From Monilinia fructicola (lineage: Eukaryota; Ascomycota; Leotiomycetes; Helotiales; Sclerotiniaceae): a stretch of 64,000 nt of DNA. Position numbers and translations under genes: made by a program. The DNA lies in the NCBI GenBank assembly GCA_008692225.1, contig VICG01000016.1:372001-436000 (forward strand). Reading direction: 5' to 3'. This document shows, piece after piece, positions 1 to 8,902 of this stretch. The notes under the pieces are model-generated. The model searched no databases. It saw only the letters and a program-made list of their open reading frames with translations, and was not told where the DNA came from. Each line of letters opens with the position of its first letter. Positions within the stretch are counted from its first letter, which is position 1.

Positions 1-369
1 GATAACCCCTCGGGCCACGAACTCATGGCCTCCACCCCCCTCTTCGCACAAGCGCCCCCCTCCGCATTCCACGACCCTCGCCCCGCGTCCAAACCCTCAT
101 GGTACTCCCCATCAACATCATCATCTCTAGCTCAGCTATACGCCATGTCGCGCTCGCTGCCCACGCCAGACGTCGAGATCACCCCCGTCCAGGCATGGTT
201 CCTGATCGCGGAGAAATACGATGCTGAGATCGAGAGGGTCGTCGAGGGGAGGAGGATCGACGGCTTGAAGAGGGGCCTGGGCGGCCTGTCGCGGTGCTAC
301 CAGTTTGGCGCGGTGATGGACGTGCATCGTTTTTGGGAGGTGGTGCATGAGGTTATGGACTGGGATTAG
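1..369 (+). CDS. 3' end of a fungal regulator-like protein (possibly bZIP-associated C-terminal domain), partial
   Basis: The frame is open from base 1 to a TAG at 367-369 and has no stop upstream within the window, so the gene runs in from the left edge and the ATG at 25 is probably internal. The visible 122 residues start with a Pro/Ser-rich stretch and end in a compact block with the motifs ITPVQAW, LIAEKYDAEIE and CYQFGAVMDVHRFWEV. From memory of fungal families, an 'ITPVQAW...CYGFGAV' ending is typical of the C-terminal region of some fungal bZIP transcription factors, but the basic-zipper part lies outside the window. The function is therefore tentative; that this is a true coding C-terminus is more secure. 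It is followed by about 700 bases without a supported gene. Confidence 0.5.
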   Translation, partial: DNPSGHELMASTPLFAQAPPSAFHDPRPASKPSWYSPSTSSSLAQLYAMSRSLPTPDVEITPVQAWFLIAEKYDAEIERVVEGRRIDGLKRGLGGLSRCYQFGAVMDVHRFWEVVHEVMDWD

Positions 370-1087
370 GGCTTCATGATATATGTGCATTGGCTTGGGG
401 TTTGACCTGGCGCAGAACCTTAGATGGTTGATGGTGTACGCATCTCCAGAGTTTCGTCCCACATCGTTTAGGAAAAGCTCACTTCAGGAATGCCGGCCGG
501 GTGCGCCGATTGTGATGCATAGGCTGCTATCTGGCGTGTTGTTCACATGGAAAGTCCCCAGTATTGAATCTCACACACCACATTTCAAACGCAACAATTA
601 TCCATTTTCCTCGATATTGAGCGCATGAAACGGAACCCAAAGCGACCAAGGTCTTTCCGAAAATATGCGGGAATTTTTTCCCAACCCCAAAAGTCACATT
701 CCTCAGCCCAGCAAAAATAATCGCAAACATCAATCCAAACCACAACCCCAACCCCAAACTCAACTAAAATCCGGAATGAAATCTCCCACAAGGGACAGCC
801 AGCCCAATCCCCCATGCAGCACAACACAAACCCGCAAACGGCATCCCCACATCCCACAAGAAAATTCCCTCCCTTTCTTTATCCGCAAACATCGCCACTC
901 GCTCCTCGCACCCCCCACTCCCACCATTCTTTATCCCCATGTCTCAGCCGCACGCGTCGCGGCACATTCCCCCCATGCACAAAAAGCCCTGCATCCCGCA
1001 TCATCGAAAGCCCATCAAATTCGCATCATCCACCCCCAGCATTCCCGTTCCCCCCTTCCCCACCCCCAAAAGAAACCTCAGCTCCAC
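370..1087. other. Intergenic region, 5' flank of the MARVEL-like gene
   Basis: From about 690 to 1080 the plus strand is strongly C/A-rich and G-poor, which keeps several frames open on both strands without producing a protein-like composition. This is typical of pyrimidine/purine-skewed fungal promoters and 5' leaders. No RNA gene or conserved protein is visible. Confidence 0.5.
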
Positions 1088-2020
1088 ATGGCGCACGCGC
1101 AGAATAACCGCCCGGGCACCGAGAGCCAGGACATCGTCACGGGCCACGTGCTCCAACCCAACAAAGGCGTCAGTGGCCTGCGGATCCTGCAGCTCATCAT
1201 TGCGCTCGCGATCCTAGGCCTTGCGGGCTTCGTCGTGACGTTTATCGCGTATTCGGGCGCGAGCTTGGATCTCTTCGTCGTATGCTTGTTCTCCCTTTCC
1301 TTTCCTTCCCTTTCCTTCCCTTGGCATATCCCTAACGACGCTGCGTCATCTAGGCTAGCGCGACCATCTTGATCATTCTCTACATACTGCTCGCCACGCA
1401 TCGCTTCACCAGCATCTACAACTACTGGGCCATCGCCTGCCTGGACATTTTCCTCATCATCTTCTGGCTGGCGGCCTGGATCACGAGTGCGGTGCAGGTC
1501 CGCCACTTTCGATTTCGGTATGGATATTATGGGTGCGGGTGGTATTTTTTGCCGCCGGGACCTGCTGGCATTGGAAGAGAGGGACGATTCCGACGCGGGG
1601 CTGGAAAAGAGAGCCAGCACCAGCTACCACACCTTCCGCGCGGTCTATATTGCCGCCGCCGTATTGGCCGCTGTAGAATTGTGAGTTTTGGCCCCCGTCT
1701 CCTTTTGTGCTGTCTGTCCTTGGACTTCTTGCTCTGGAGGAAGCTTCGAGCCAGCGTCGTCGACAGCAGATGAAAAAAAAAGTCGGAGCTGATGGAACCC
1801 AAGCGTCCTCTTCGTCATAACCTTCTTGTTCACCCTCGGTAAAATCCTCAAACATCACGATGACGGCGGTCATAGCAGTGCCGCGCCGAAAAACCACGCC
1901 GCGAGGGATATGGAAATGCAAGCTCCCGGGCACACGGGCCCGACCCCAGGTCCAACTCCGGCGCAGCCAGTTGCTCACCCAGGGACGGGTGAACCGATTG
2001 TTTCGTCGAACCCAGTTTAG
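1088..2020 (+). CDS. MARVEL-like four-transmembrane membrane protein
   Basis: Small integral membrane protein of the fungal MARVEL-like type, predicted at the plasma membrane or endomembranes; the exact role of these proteins is unknown. Proposed exons are 1088-1279, 1354-1517, 1582-1680 and 1804-2020 (223 aa). The first intron has GTATGC, a CTAAC branch at 1332-1336 and AG at 1353; the last has GTGAGT and AG at 1803. TM segments fall near residues 30-57, 64-80, 89-110 and 138-163, with a Pro/Gly/His-rich hydrophilic tail. The second intron (GTATGG..GAG, 64 nt) has no good branch site. The alternative is no intron there and one extra C near 1500-1502, which would read on as SAVQVATFDFG then GIFCRRDLLALEERD, a more natural loop, for 244 aa. 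Both models keep the frame elsewhere. The start is the first ATG before TM1. Confidence 0.75.
1280..1353 (+). other. Intron 1 of the MARVEL-like gene
   Basis: The donor is GTATGC. A C/T-rich body is followed by the branch CTAAC at 1332-1336 and acceptor TAG at 1351-1353. Removing it joins LDLFV to ASATILIILY and keeps the frame; retaining it adds a CT-encoded run and then a stop. Confidence 0.8.
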
Positions 2021-3551
2021 GGGTTCAAGAAGAGAGCAGAAAATTGACGCGAAGGGTTATTTTGATGAACCGGATAATGTCTTATGAAAATTGATGTTGC
2101 GACTGGGTTTTTGTTTTGCTTTGTTTTGTTTGTTCTTTTGGGATTGCGGACTTGGAGTTGGAAGTTTGTCATTTGCGTCGCGAAATTGATATCCAAATCC
2201 AAGCATCGTCTCTTTCCTATGACTAGCCCCCCTGCGGTTCAAAAACAGGGTGATGAAAAGTTCTGTTCGGCTCTGAAGATTGAAGAATTAACGAAACTTT
2301 TGAGTCAACCGTACCTGTTGCTGATGTAGAGCTGTAGTAAGTATTTGAAAAGTCAACGTGAACTACCTTGAAACCTCAAAAACCAACAAAAGACATGTTC
2401 ATAAGCTCTGAGTGGATAGTAGGCATCCACCATTTCCGTTACAACATGTACTTCAAAGTCTCTCATTTCAACTCCCAAAATCCCAAGTATGAGGCAAACC
2501 ACCATCAAATGAGATTCAAACGTGACACTGCATTTCATCAAACAGTACACTTCTCTCTCATACTCGAAATTACCTACGCGCTTGAACATTTAACGCACAA
2601 AGAGTTACACCGACGCAAGCTGGCCATCCACAGAGTCAATTGTGATCGGGGTCTGTAGTGATTCTTCCGCGAAGTCTGCTCCTCAGATGTGAGCGTGGCA
2701 TGATTTTTACCAGCATAGCCACGTGGTTCGTTCAGTTGATGTTTGTACGAGCATAACAGAAGCTTTGATAGCTGAGTTGGGACCTGGGGTCAATGTCCCT
2801 TGGAACGAGGCCTGTCGGGCTGTGATGTTTATTTTGTTGTTTGATCCAGTGCTTGTAATATTGCGGCCGAAGAGCGAGATGGCGCGACAACGAGTGAATG
2901 AATGTTCGATATGGCTTTTGAAAGGAGGTAACTGGAACTTTTGATCGGCCGAACGTTCTGGAGAACAGAGTCATGTTGATATAAAAAAGTCATTCGATAC
3001 TTGATGGGTTCTGGGATGATGTGTGTTATTCAATAGGGTGAAAATGATGTTCAGATCTTGAGTAAGTGCGAGAAGGTGAATGGTACACTCTATGGAATGA
3101 TGGTTGGTGACTAACTGATGACTGACTGATGACTGAGGGTAGAATATATCATGACTGATAGAGATAGTAGAATGACTCGAAGATGTTATGACTGCATTTC
3201 TTATTGATAAATGAATGACTGGCTGATGACTGAGGGTAAAAAATATCATGACTGATACAGATATTGTGGCTGAATTTCTCATTGATAAATTTGTCCATTC
3301 GCGCGAAACTATAGACGCAATAACACATTCTGAAAACTCGAATACAAAGCATCGAATATCACTTTTGTCTTCCGAACTCTTGAGCCTCCAGTCCAGAAAG
3401 CACACTACACAACACGAATCAACGAAGTTGACAATTCTTTTGACCTGTGGTATGTTATAAAGTATTTCGCTTGGCGAGATGTCCCGAGGCGCTAACCGTT
3501 CTGAAAAATAGACCAGTGCAACGATACGCAAGAAAACCTTCAGTCGTCACG
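2021..3551. other. Gene-free stretch between the MARVEL-like gene and the first Cys-rich gene
   Basis: No supported gene. The longest open frame here (minus strand, 2971-3531) is mostly a translation of the imperfect tandem duplication at 3115-3300 and has no protein-like features. Part of the right end is the leader of the Cys-rich gene starting at 3552. Confidence 0.5.
3115..3300. repeat. Imperfect tandem duplication of about 80-100 bp
   Basis: The string ACTGAGGGTARAA followed by ATATCATGACTGATA, then a block ending in TTCTYATTGATAAAT, appears at about 3121-3215 and again at about 3214-3292. The offset is about 97 bp at the left end and 77 bp at the right, implying a 20-bp indel between copies. 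Confidence 0.7.
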
Positions 3552-3886
3552 ATGAGTTCCATTGATAAACAGCCTTCTCAAAATGAGGCCATGAGTACCA
3601 CAGCTCAACAAACTACAGTCGAAGAAAAGCCTGTGAGTAAAGTTTGAAGGCCACCTCATGATTTGTATCTTCTAACAGATTGTGTTTGTAGGTATCAGCC
3701 TATGACTTCAATGGCAGATCCTCTGAAGAAAACGAGTACATGGACACTTGCAAGGAGACATTTATGGATCTCACCCTCGGCTGCATTCGACTTCCATCTA
3801 GTTGTGCCCATGGTTGTTGTGGAGCTGGTGGTTGTGGAACTGGTAGCGCCGCGGGTTGCGGGAGCTGTGACTGCAGTGGTTGCTGA
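3552..3886 (+). CDS. Small cysteine/glycine-rich protein (metallothionein-like), copy 1
   Basis: Two exons, 3552-3632 and 3692-3886 (91 aa). The intron has GTGAGT, a CTAAC branch at 3672-3676 and TAG at 3689-3691; the alternative AG at 3678 leads to a stop. The first 27 residues are Ser/Gln/Glu-rich and ten cysteines lie in the second half: DTC, LGC, SSC, then HGCCGAGGC and GCGSCDCSGC at the very C-terminus. There is no signal peptide or hydrophobic segment, so a cytosolic thiol-rich protein such as a metallothionein-like metal binder is the simplest reading. It is not a recognised family member and metal binding is inference. The same exon design recurs in the gene at 5277-5530, so the two are probably paralogues. 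The start is the first ATG of the frame after the leader. Confidence 0.7.
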
Positions 3887-5276
3887 TCATCTCTAAGGAA
3901 GGGAGGGAGTTGGCGATTTGGTCTTCAACAATTTCCGGAAGACTCTTAGGATGTACCATCACAAAATTAGTAATATCAACGTTGCTTTTCATAATACCAA
4001 CCTAACATGACCGACTTGATCCGTACTGGATTTGCAGACATGTCGTAGTGACCGTAATGGGACCCAAAGAGAAATTTCCAGAATCTGTTCGTCCTTTATA
4101 TGAAAGGTAAAATGGTGGCTAGAATTTTGACCTTACTGTCGCCCGAGTTCCAAACCTTATCGGATCCATTGCAAGGGGATCTTGGACTTGATATTGTCTT
4201 CCCGAAATTTTCCCATCTTCGGGATCCCGAACACATCAAAACCCTTGGAGAGCTGAACTCGAGCTGACAAGTATCAAGATGACTGTCACGATGACTGCTC
4301 GACGGTCACGACTAGGATCTGCGGCATTTATCAAAGGATCAAATCTCATGTTGTGTAGCACTACACTACAGTATACAACTTGGAAAGTAAGAGCGAAAGA
4401 AAGAGATTTACGCGACCTTATGCATTACTCTGTACATATCTTTGAGCCAGATTGTTGGGATCCACAACTGACTGTACGTAAGCTGTGGCGTAGTAGATGA
4501 TAATATACCTATACGGAGGAGACTCTGAATATAGATTCTGAAGACTAAAAAGGTACAAAAGAGGCTGGATGTGATACTCAGATAAATTAAAGATCGGGGA
4601 AGGCCGCGCAGGGCACTACTGTACCACTCGGTATCGCAGTCGTGTGCAAGGAAGAGAAGATTGGTGAAACATCCACCGCCCAAGAATTGGCTGATTCGTA
4701 CTGTCCCATCCTGTCCTGTCCTGTAGGTTGTGAGACTTGCATGTGTGTGATGAACTGTATCTTTGTGCATGTGGCATGTGAAGCTTAGAACATAACCACG
4801 CAGGTACCAAAGAGGTAGGTACTTTGAATAGCATCGTAAGGTTTTATCTGGGTTTGATTCGCTTTCAGATATACGTGGCTGTGTCGTCTATTTGCATTCA
4901 CCGTTTGTTTTCTGGGTTATGGTTGGTCAATGTCTCCTCATGAACCTGTCTGGACTTTAAACCCTGTCCTGGCCTGCCAACAAAATATCTTGAAGACGTC
5001 TCCACAATGTACCTAGAACATACAACGTCATAAAAGCCAATGATATCTGCACGGCCCACAATAGTGACTGTTTGAGAGAATTCAAAAGGGCTCGAAAATC
5101 CCCCCATTGATCCATCCTCTTCTCATCCAGACTCCAGACACACACCACTTTCTCACACAAGACAAGATAAGAACCTTCAATCCTACCAAAACCCCTCCTC
5201 AAACAAAAGTCAGTATCTTTGGATCAATTGGACTTGATCTTATCGTTAACAGTCCATCAATTAGACATCCATCAAT
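3887..5276. other. Gene-free stretch between the two Cys-rich genes
   Basis: Short open frames occur on both strands but none has protein-like composition or splice-joined continuations that I can support. The first part should be the 3' UTR of copy 1. The last 100-200 bases, an A/C-rich leader ending CATCAATATG, belong to copy 2. Confidence 0.5.
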
Positions 5277-5530
5277 ATGCCTTTCGAACAACCAGTCGTC
5301 GAGCAACAAATCCAATCCGAAGCTCCTATGAGCTCCGAGAACGTTGGTATCGAGATGCAACAACCCGTAAGAAGTCCCTCTTCCTACCCTGCAAGCTCAT
5401 ACCCAACCACATACTAATCTCATCTCGATAGAAGCCAGTTCCTGCCATGGGTACCGAGACCAACCTTCGTGGTGGTGAGTCCGCCGGATGTGAATGCTGT
5501 GGATGTGGATGTGGTGAACAATGCTGTTAA
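5277..5530 (+). CDS. Small cysteine-rich protein (metallothionein-like), copy 2
   Basis: Two exons, 5277-5366 and 5432-5530 (62 aa). The intron has GTAAGA, a CTAAT branch around 5413 and TAG at 5429-5431, and is phase 0, directly after a QQP triplet; copy 1 splits at the equivalent place after EKP. Residues 1-49 are acidic, Gln/Pro-rich and cysteine-free. Residues 50-62 carry seven cysteines as CECCGCGCGEQCC and form the extreme C-terminus. No signal peptide or TM segment is present. The dense CC/CGC spacing suits soft-metal (Cu, Zn, Cd) coordination or acylation, but that is inference. The clean intron and matching architecture in copy 1 argue that it is a real gene despite its length. Confidence 0.7.
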
Positions 5531-7213
5531 AAAGATGAACGGGGGGCATGATGAGCTTGGGGAGAGCAGAAGAAAATGGATGATGACCAAGGGAGCGACG
5601 CGATGGGATTCAACTCTGAAATACAGAGATTTGACATTTGACATTTGACATATGGATGGGTTTATGATTATGACAACAAGTACTGGGGAGAATAATATAT
5701 TTCTCAAATCAACATACAATTCTTTTTTTTCTTCATCTCCATTTTCCACTTTCCGAGTGATGATCAATTGTGGCATGTTGAAGTTCATACTCAGGTTTCA
5801 TTCATACTCATGCTATGCTTGTGTTGAGTTCGAGATGATTCTTCTTCTTCTTCTTCTTCTTCCATGACCATGGCAACCTTGGAACGACAACACTGTAGTT
5901 CTAAACAATCAATGTCACCGCCAACTTGGTCGGTCTCTCCACGTTTCCTTATCTTACTTTGCCTTTTTGATTGCTGGTGTGTTCCATGTTTTCTATGTAT
6001 AAGCTTTTGCAAGGGGCTGACGGTGATACGGCACGGGTGACGGGTGGAATCTCGAGACTTGTGATTGGTTCGGATGAATGTGGGTGATATGTCGGATAAT
6101 ACGGGTAACGAGGGTAGGGAAGTGCCTAGTACCTACCTAGTTAGTCAACAAGTATCTAGTCAATCTGTACAAGTACTGTACAGTACTTACTGTATGGAGT
6201 ACAGTACTGTACTATGCAGAGTTCTTTCCCAGATCGGCGCGAATATGATGATGATGTAATCAATATTGAGGAAAAGAAAAAGTAAAAGTAAAATATCCAA
6301 ACGAGAGGAAAATATTATAATTTGAATATAATTTCATTTCATCTGATCACAACTCCTTCATATACGGAGTACGCAGTATATACTACGGAGTCCTTGCACC
6401 TAGTAGCTATTCTCCCGCACTACTCGAGTGGTATCCATGGATTGATTACTCAGCAATGATGATTTTCCTTCTTTTCCCTTTCATCGACTTGATTGATGTC
6501 AATATCAATATCAATGTCAATCTCAATGTCAATGTCAATGTCAATGTCAATGTCAATGTCAATATCAATATCAATATCAATATCAATATCAATATCAATA
6601 TCAATATCAATATCAACATCAACATCAATATCATTTACATCCTATACCATCCATCACATAAAGATACCATATTACCATACCATCCATCCATCCATCCATC
6701 CATTCATTCCCTTGATCTTTGAATACATTTCCCGCCCTGGTCCTACTCTCTACAGTAAGATTACCCGCCACGCTGACAGTCGTTAAGTCAAGCTTTTGAG
6801 TAAGCATCTAACCCTCAACGCCAATTTCCTTGGCGGTAAGCCGAACAAAATACATGACACTATTGATACTAATATCGATACTATCATGTTTTTGGAAATC
6901 TCACCCGCAACCACGGTCATGTACAGTATGATATTATGATATCTCGAAGCGGCACAGTCATATCTCCATCACACCTTCCCTTCGCCATCTAAATGAAGCT
7001 TCACAGGTCGGGTAACAAGAGGTAGGTTCCTGATTGAGCATTCCTCACGTTTTAATGTAATATCCTTCATAAGCAACGGTAAGATGTTCGCCGAATGCGA
7101 AGTACAGTATCTCTTTTCTTTTCTTTTCTTTTCTTTCCTCCGTTGTGTATTTTCACATCCTCAAAATTTCCATTCAAGGAAACGAGCATTCTCTACTACT
7201 AAAAACCACCACC
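5531..7213. other. Gene-free stretch with microsatellites
   Basis: Holds the 3' UTR of the Cys-rich gene, a TTC run (5839-5862), GTACTGTACAGTAC-type palindromes (6160-6215), a TACGGAGTA-containing cluster (6363-6392), the TCAATR array at 6497-6632, and a pyrimidine-rich leader (TTTTC repeats near 7113-7139) of the next gene. The long open frames across 6446-6786 are translations of the hexamer array. Confidence 0.6.
6497..6632. repeat. TCAATR hexanucleotide microsatellite
   Basis: About 22 tandem units alternating TCAATA and TCAATG, with blocks of one type (TCAATG near 6531-6560, TCAATA near 6561-6612) and a few variants (TCTCAA, TCAACA). It is followed at 6681-6705 by a short CATC run. Confidence 0.9.
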
Positions 7214-8041
7214 ATGATGCATCTACGCTCCTACCTCAGCGCAGCAGCAATTCTTACCACCACAGCAACCGCACTTCCAGAAACAGAAATTCTCATACCC
7301 ATCCATCCCCGTCAATCCTCGGAAGAGAATTATCTCACCTCCGTCTGTTCCCCAAACATCACCTCAGGCACTATCCCCCCTTGCATCGAAGTAATAACCA
7401 TCCAAACCGCCTGCAACCCCAACGGCACCACGCCCCTCGATTACCTCGCGCACGCACAATGTATGTGTAACGGCGGATTCTTCAGCAACTGGCTCGGATG
7501 TCTCAATTGCGACTACGTACACGGTGGACGCTCCCCAGCGGAAGTCAGCGCTTTCAACACGATAATCACCAGTGCATCCAATCAACTCTGTACCGGTACA
7601 CCGACGGCGGGTTTTGCCGCGATATTTAATAGTTTGGGGGGTGGAGATGTTGCACCGGGCACTGCGACAAGGTTGACGGATTTGTATCCGAGTGAGACGG
7701 CGGTTAGTTTGTACTATACCGCGAGTGGAAAGCAGGGCATAGGTGCTATCACGGGTAGCGCCACTGGAGCGACAAAGACTGGAGATGTAAGTGGATCGAC
7801 GGGCGTGACGGGCGTGACGGCCGCGGCTACGGGATCAGGGTCTGCATCTGGATCTGGGGCGTTGGTCACGGCTACGGCGACTAGCGCTGGGAGTGCAGAT
7901 GCAGGTACAACTACGGCTACGGCTACAGGTGGGGGTAAAAGCGGGAGCACATCTAGTTCGACTGGAGGCGCGGCGCCAACGGGTTTCAGGAGGGGGGCCT
8001 TGGGAATGGTGGTTGGTGGGGTTGTGATGGCTGCTTTGTAA
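7214..8041 (+). CDS. Secreted GPI-anchored cysteine-containing cell-wall protein
   Basis: Predicted 275-aa surface glycoprotein. Residues 1-21 form a signal peptide (MMHLRSYL then Ala/Thr-rich hydrophobic core). The ectodomain has eight cysteines (SVC, PPC, TAC, QCMC, GCLNC, LC) and N-glycosylation sequons NIT and NGT. A long Gly/Ser/Thr/Ala-rich stalk with TATATG-type repeats follows, and the C-terminus is hydrophobic (GALGMVVGGVVMAAL) with no cytoplasmic tail, as for GPI attachment. The eight-Cys count recalls CFEM proteins, but the spacing (QCMCNGG, GCLNC) does not fit CFEM and instead matches a common, uncharacterised fungal surface-protein type I know from memory. The start is the paired ATGATG at 7214 in CACC context; the frame is open further upstream, but that would bury the signal peptide. 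Single exon. Confidence 0.75.
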   Translation: MMHLRSYLSAAAILTTTATALPETEILIPIHPRQSSEENYLTSVCSPNITSGTIPPCIEVITIQTACNPNGTTPLDYLAHAQCMCNGGFFSNWLGCLNCDYVHGGRSPAEVSAFNTIITSASNQLCTGTPTAGFAAIFNSLGGGDVAPGTATRLTDLYPSETAVSLYYTASGKQGIGAITGSATGATKTGDVSGSTGVTGVTAAATGSGSASGSGALVTATATSAGSADAGTTTATATGGGKSGSTSSSTGGAAPTGFRRGALGMVVGGVVMAAL

Positions 8042-8902
8042 TTGCTGGGGGAGATTTCAATGGGGGAAGGATGGACTAGAGTGTATTCTTATCTCTAATC
8101 CATGAATAATAACACATCGTAACGCTAAACCTACATTCACAATCTACAGCCTAACCGCCCAATACCTCTCTCTGCTTCCCCACAACGCTTCCGGAGCTCT
8201 TAACCCCCTCCACCTCAAGCGAGGAAGGGACCTGGCAAATCTCGTCACAGAACACAAATATTGACGCCCACCAAATCTTATAGTTCAAGAGAAATAACAT
8301 CGCCTTGCAGAAGATCCGTTCCAAACAAATCCCTCGAATCATTTCATGCTATATCCATATCCCCAGTCGTTCCATTCTCAGCTTCATATTTCACTTTACC
8401 CTCAGATTCCCATCTTTTCATAATTTACATCAATTTATTTATATATATTTTCTTTTCGCTAAGCTGAGCATGGGCTTTTTTCATGCTGTGATAGATGGAG
8501 TGAGGATGGGGTTTTTGAGGACGGGATGTGTGTATGGAGTTACAATTTGGCTCGTAAGACGATCGAAGATGTAGTGTTTATCTCATCTGGGATCTTGATC
8601 GGGAATCTTGTAGATATTGGGTCTAATTCCATTCTGTTTTCGTTCTCGGCTCATCTTACTAGAAGAGTCGGGATTTGTTATTTGGGGTTGGTATGATGAA
8701 TGCCGGTCGAAGGGGCAGTTTATGCTGAAGCGTGTATCAGGAATCGAGCATTCGACATTGTCTTTTGAGAATTGTGAAGTTTGAGCATTGTGAAGTTTTC
8801 GCACAGTCATGATATCGTATCCTGGCGTTTCTTTTCCAAAAGGATTGATTTTGTTTCCACAACTCAGCATAACAATCAACCAACCCTCTTGAAATTATGA
8901 GG
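8042..8902. other. Convergent intergenic region
   Basis: Lies between the 3' ends of the GPI-protein gene (plus) and the first paralogue of the tandem pair (minus). It contains only short open frames without protein-like features; I see no RNA gene or repeat. Confidence 0.5.

Noticed and set aside
665..1372. Upstream start of the MARVEL-like open frame at 665
   Set aside because: The extra 141 residues are low-complexity Pro/His/Lys from a C/A-rich leader; ATG 1088 lies just before the first TM segment.
2971..3531. 186-codon minus-strand open frame
   Set aside because: Mostly translation of an imperfect tandem duplication (repeated SH/IF/YPQSS motifs) and no recognisable domain; it also overlaps the leader of the Cys-rich gene.
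6446..6786. Open frames on both strands over the TCAATR array
   Set aside because: Asn-Ile/Asn-Val, Ser-Ile/Ser-Met and Leu-Ile/Leu-Thr dipeptide strings come from the hexamer repeat.
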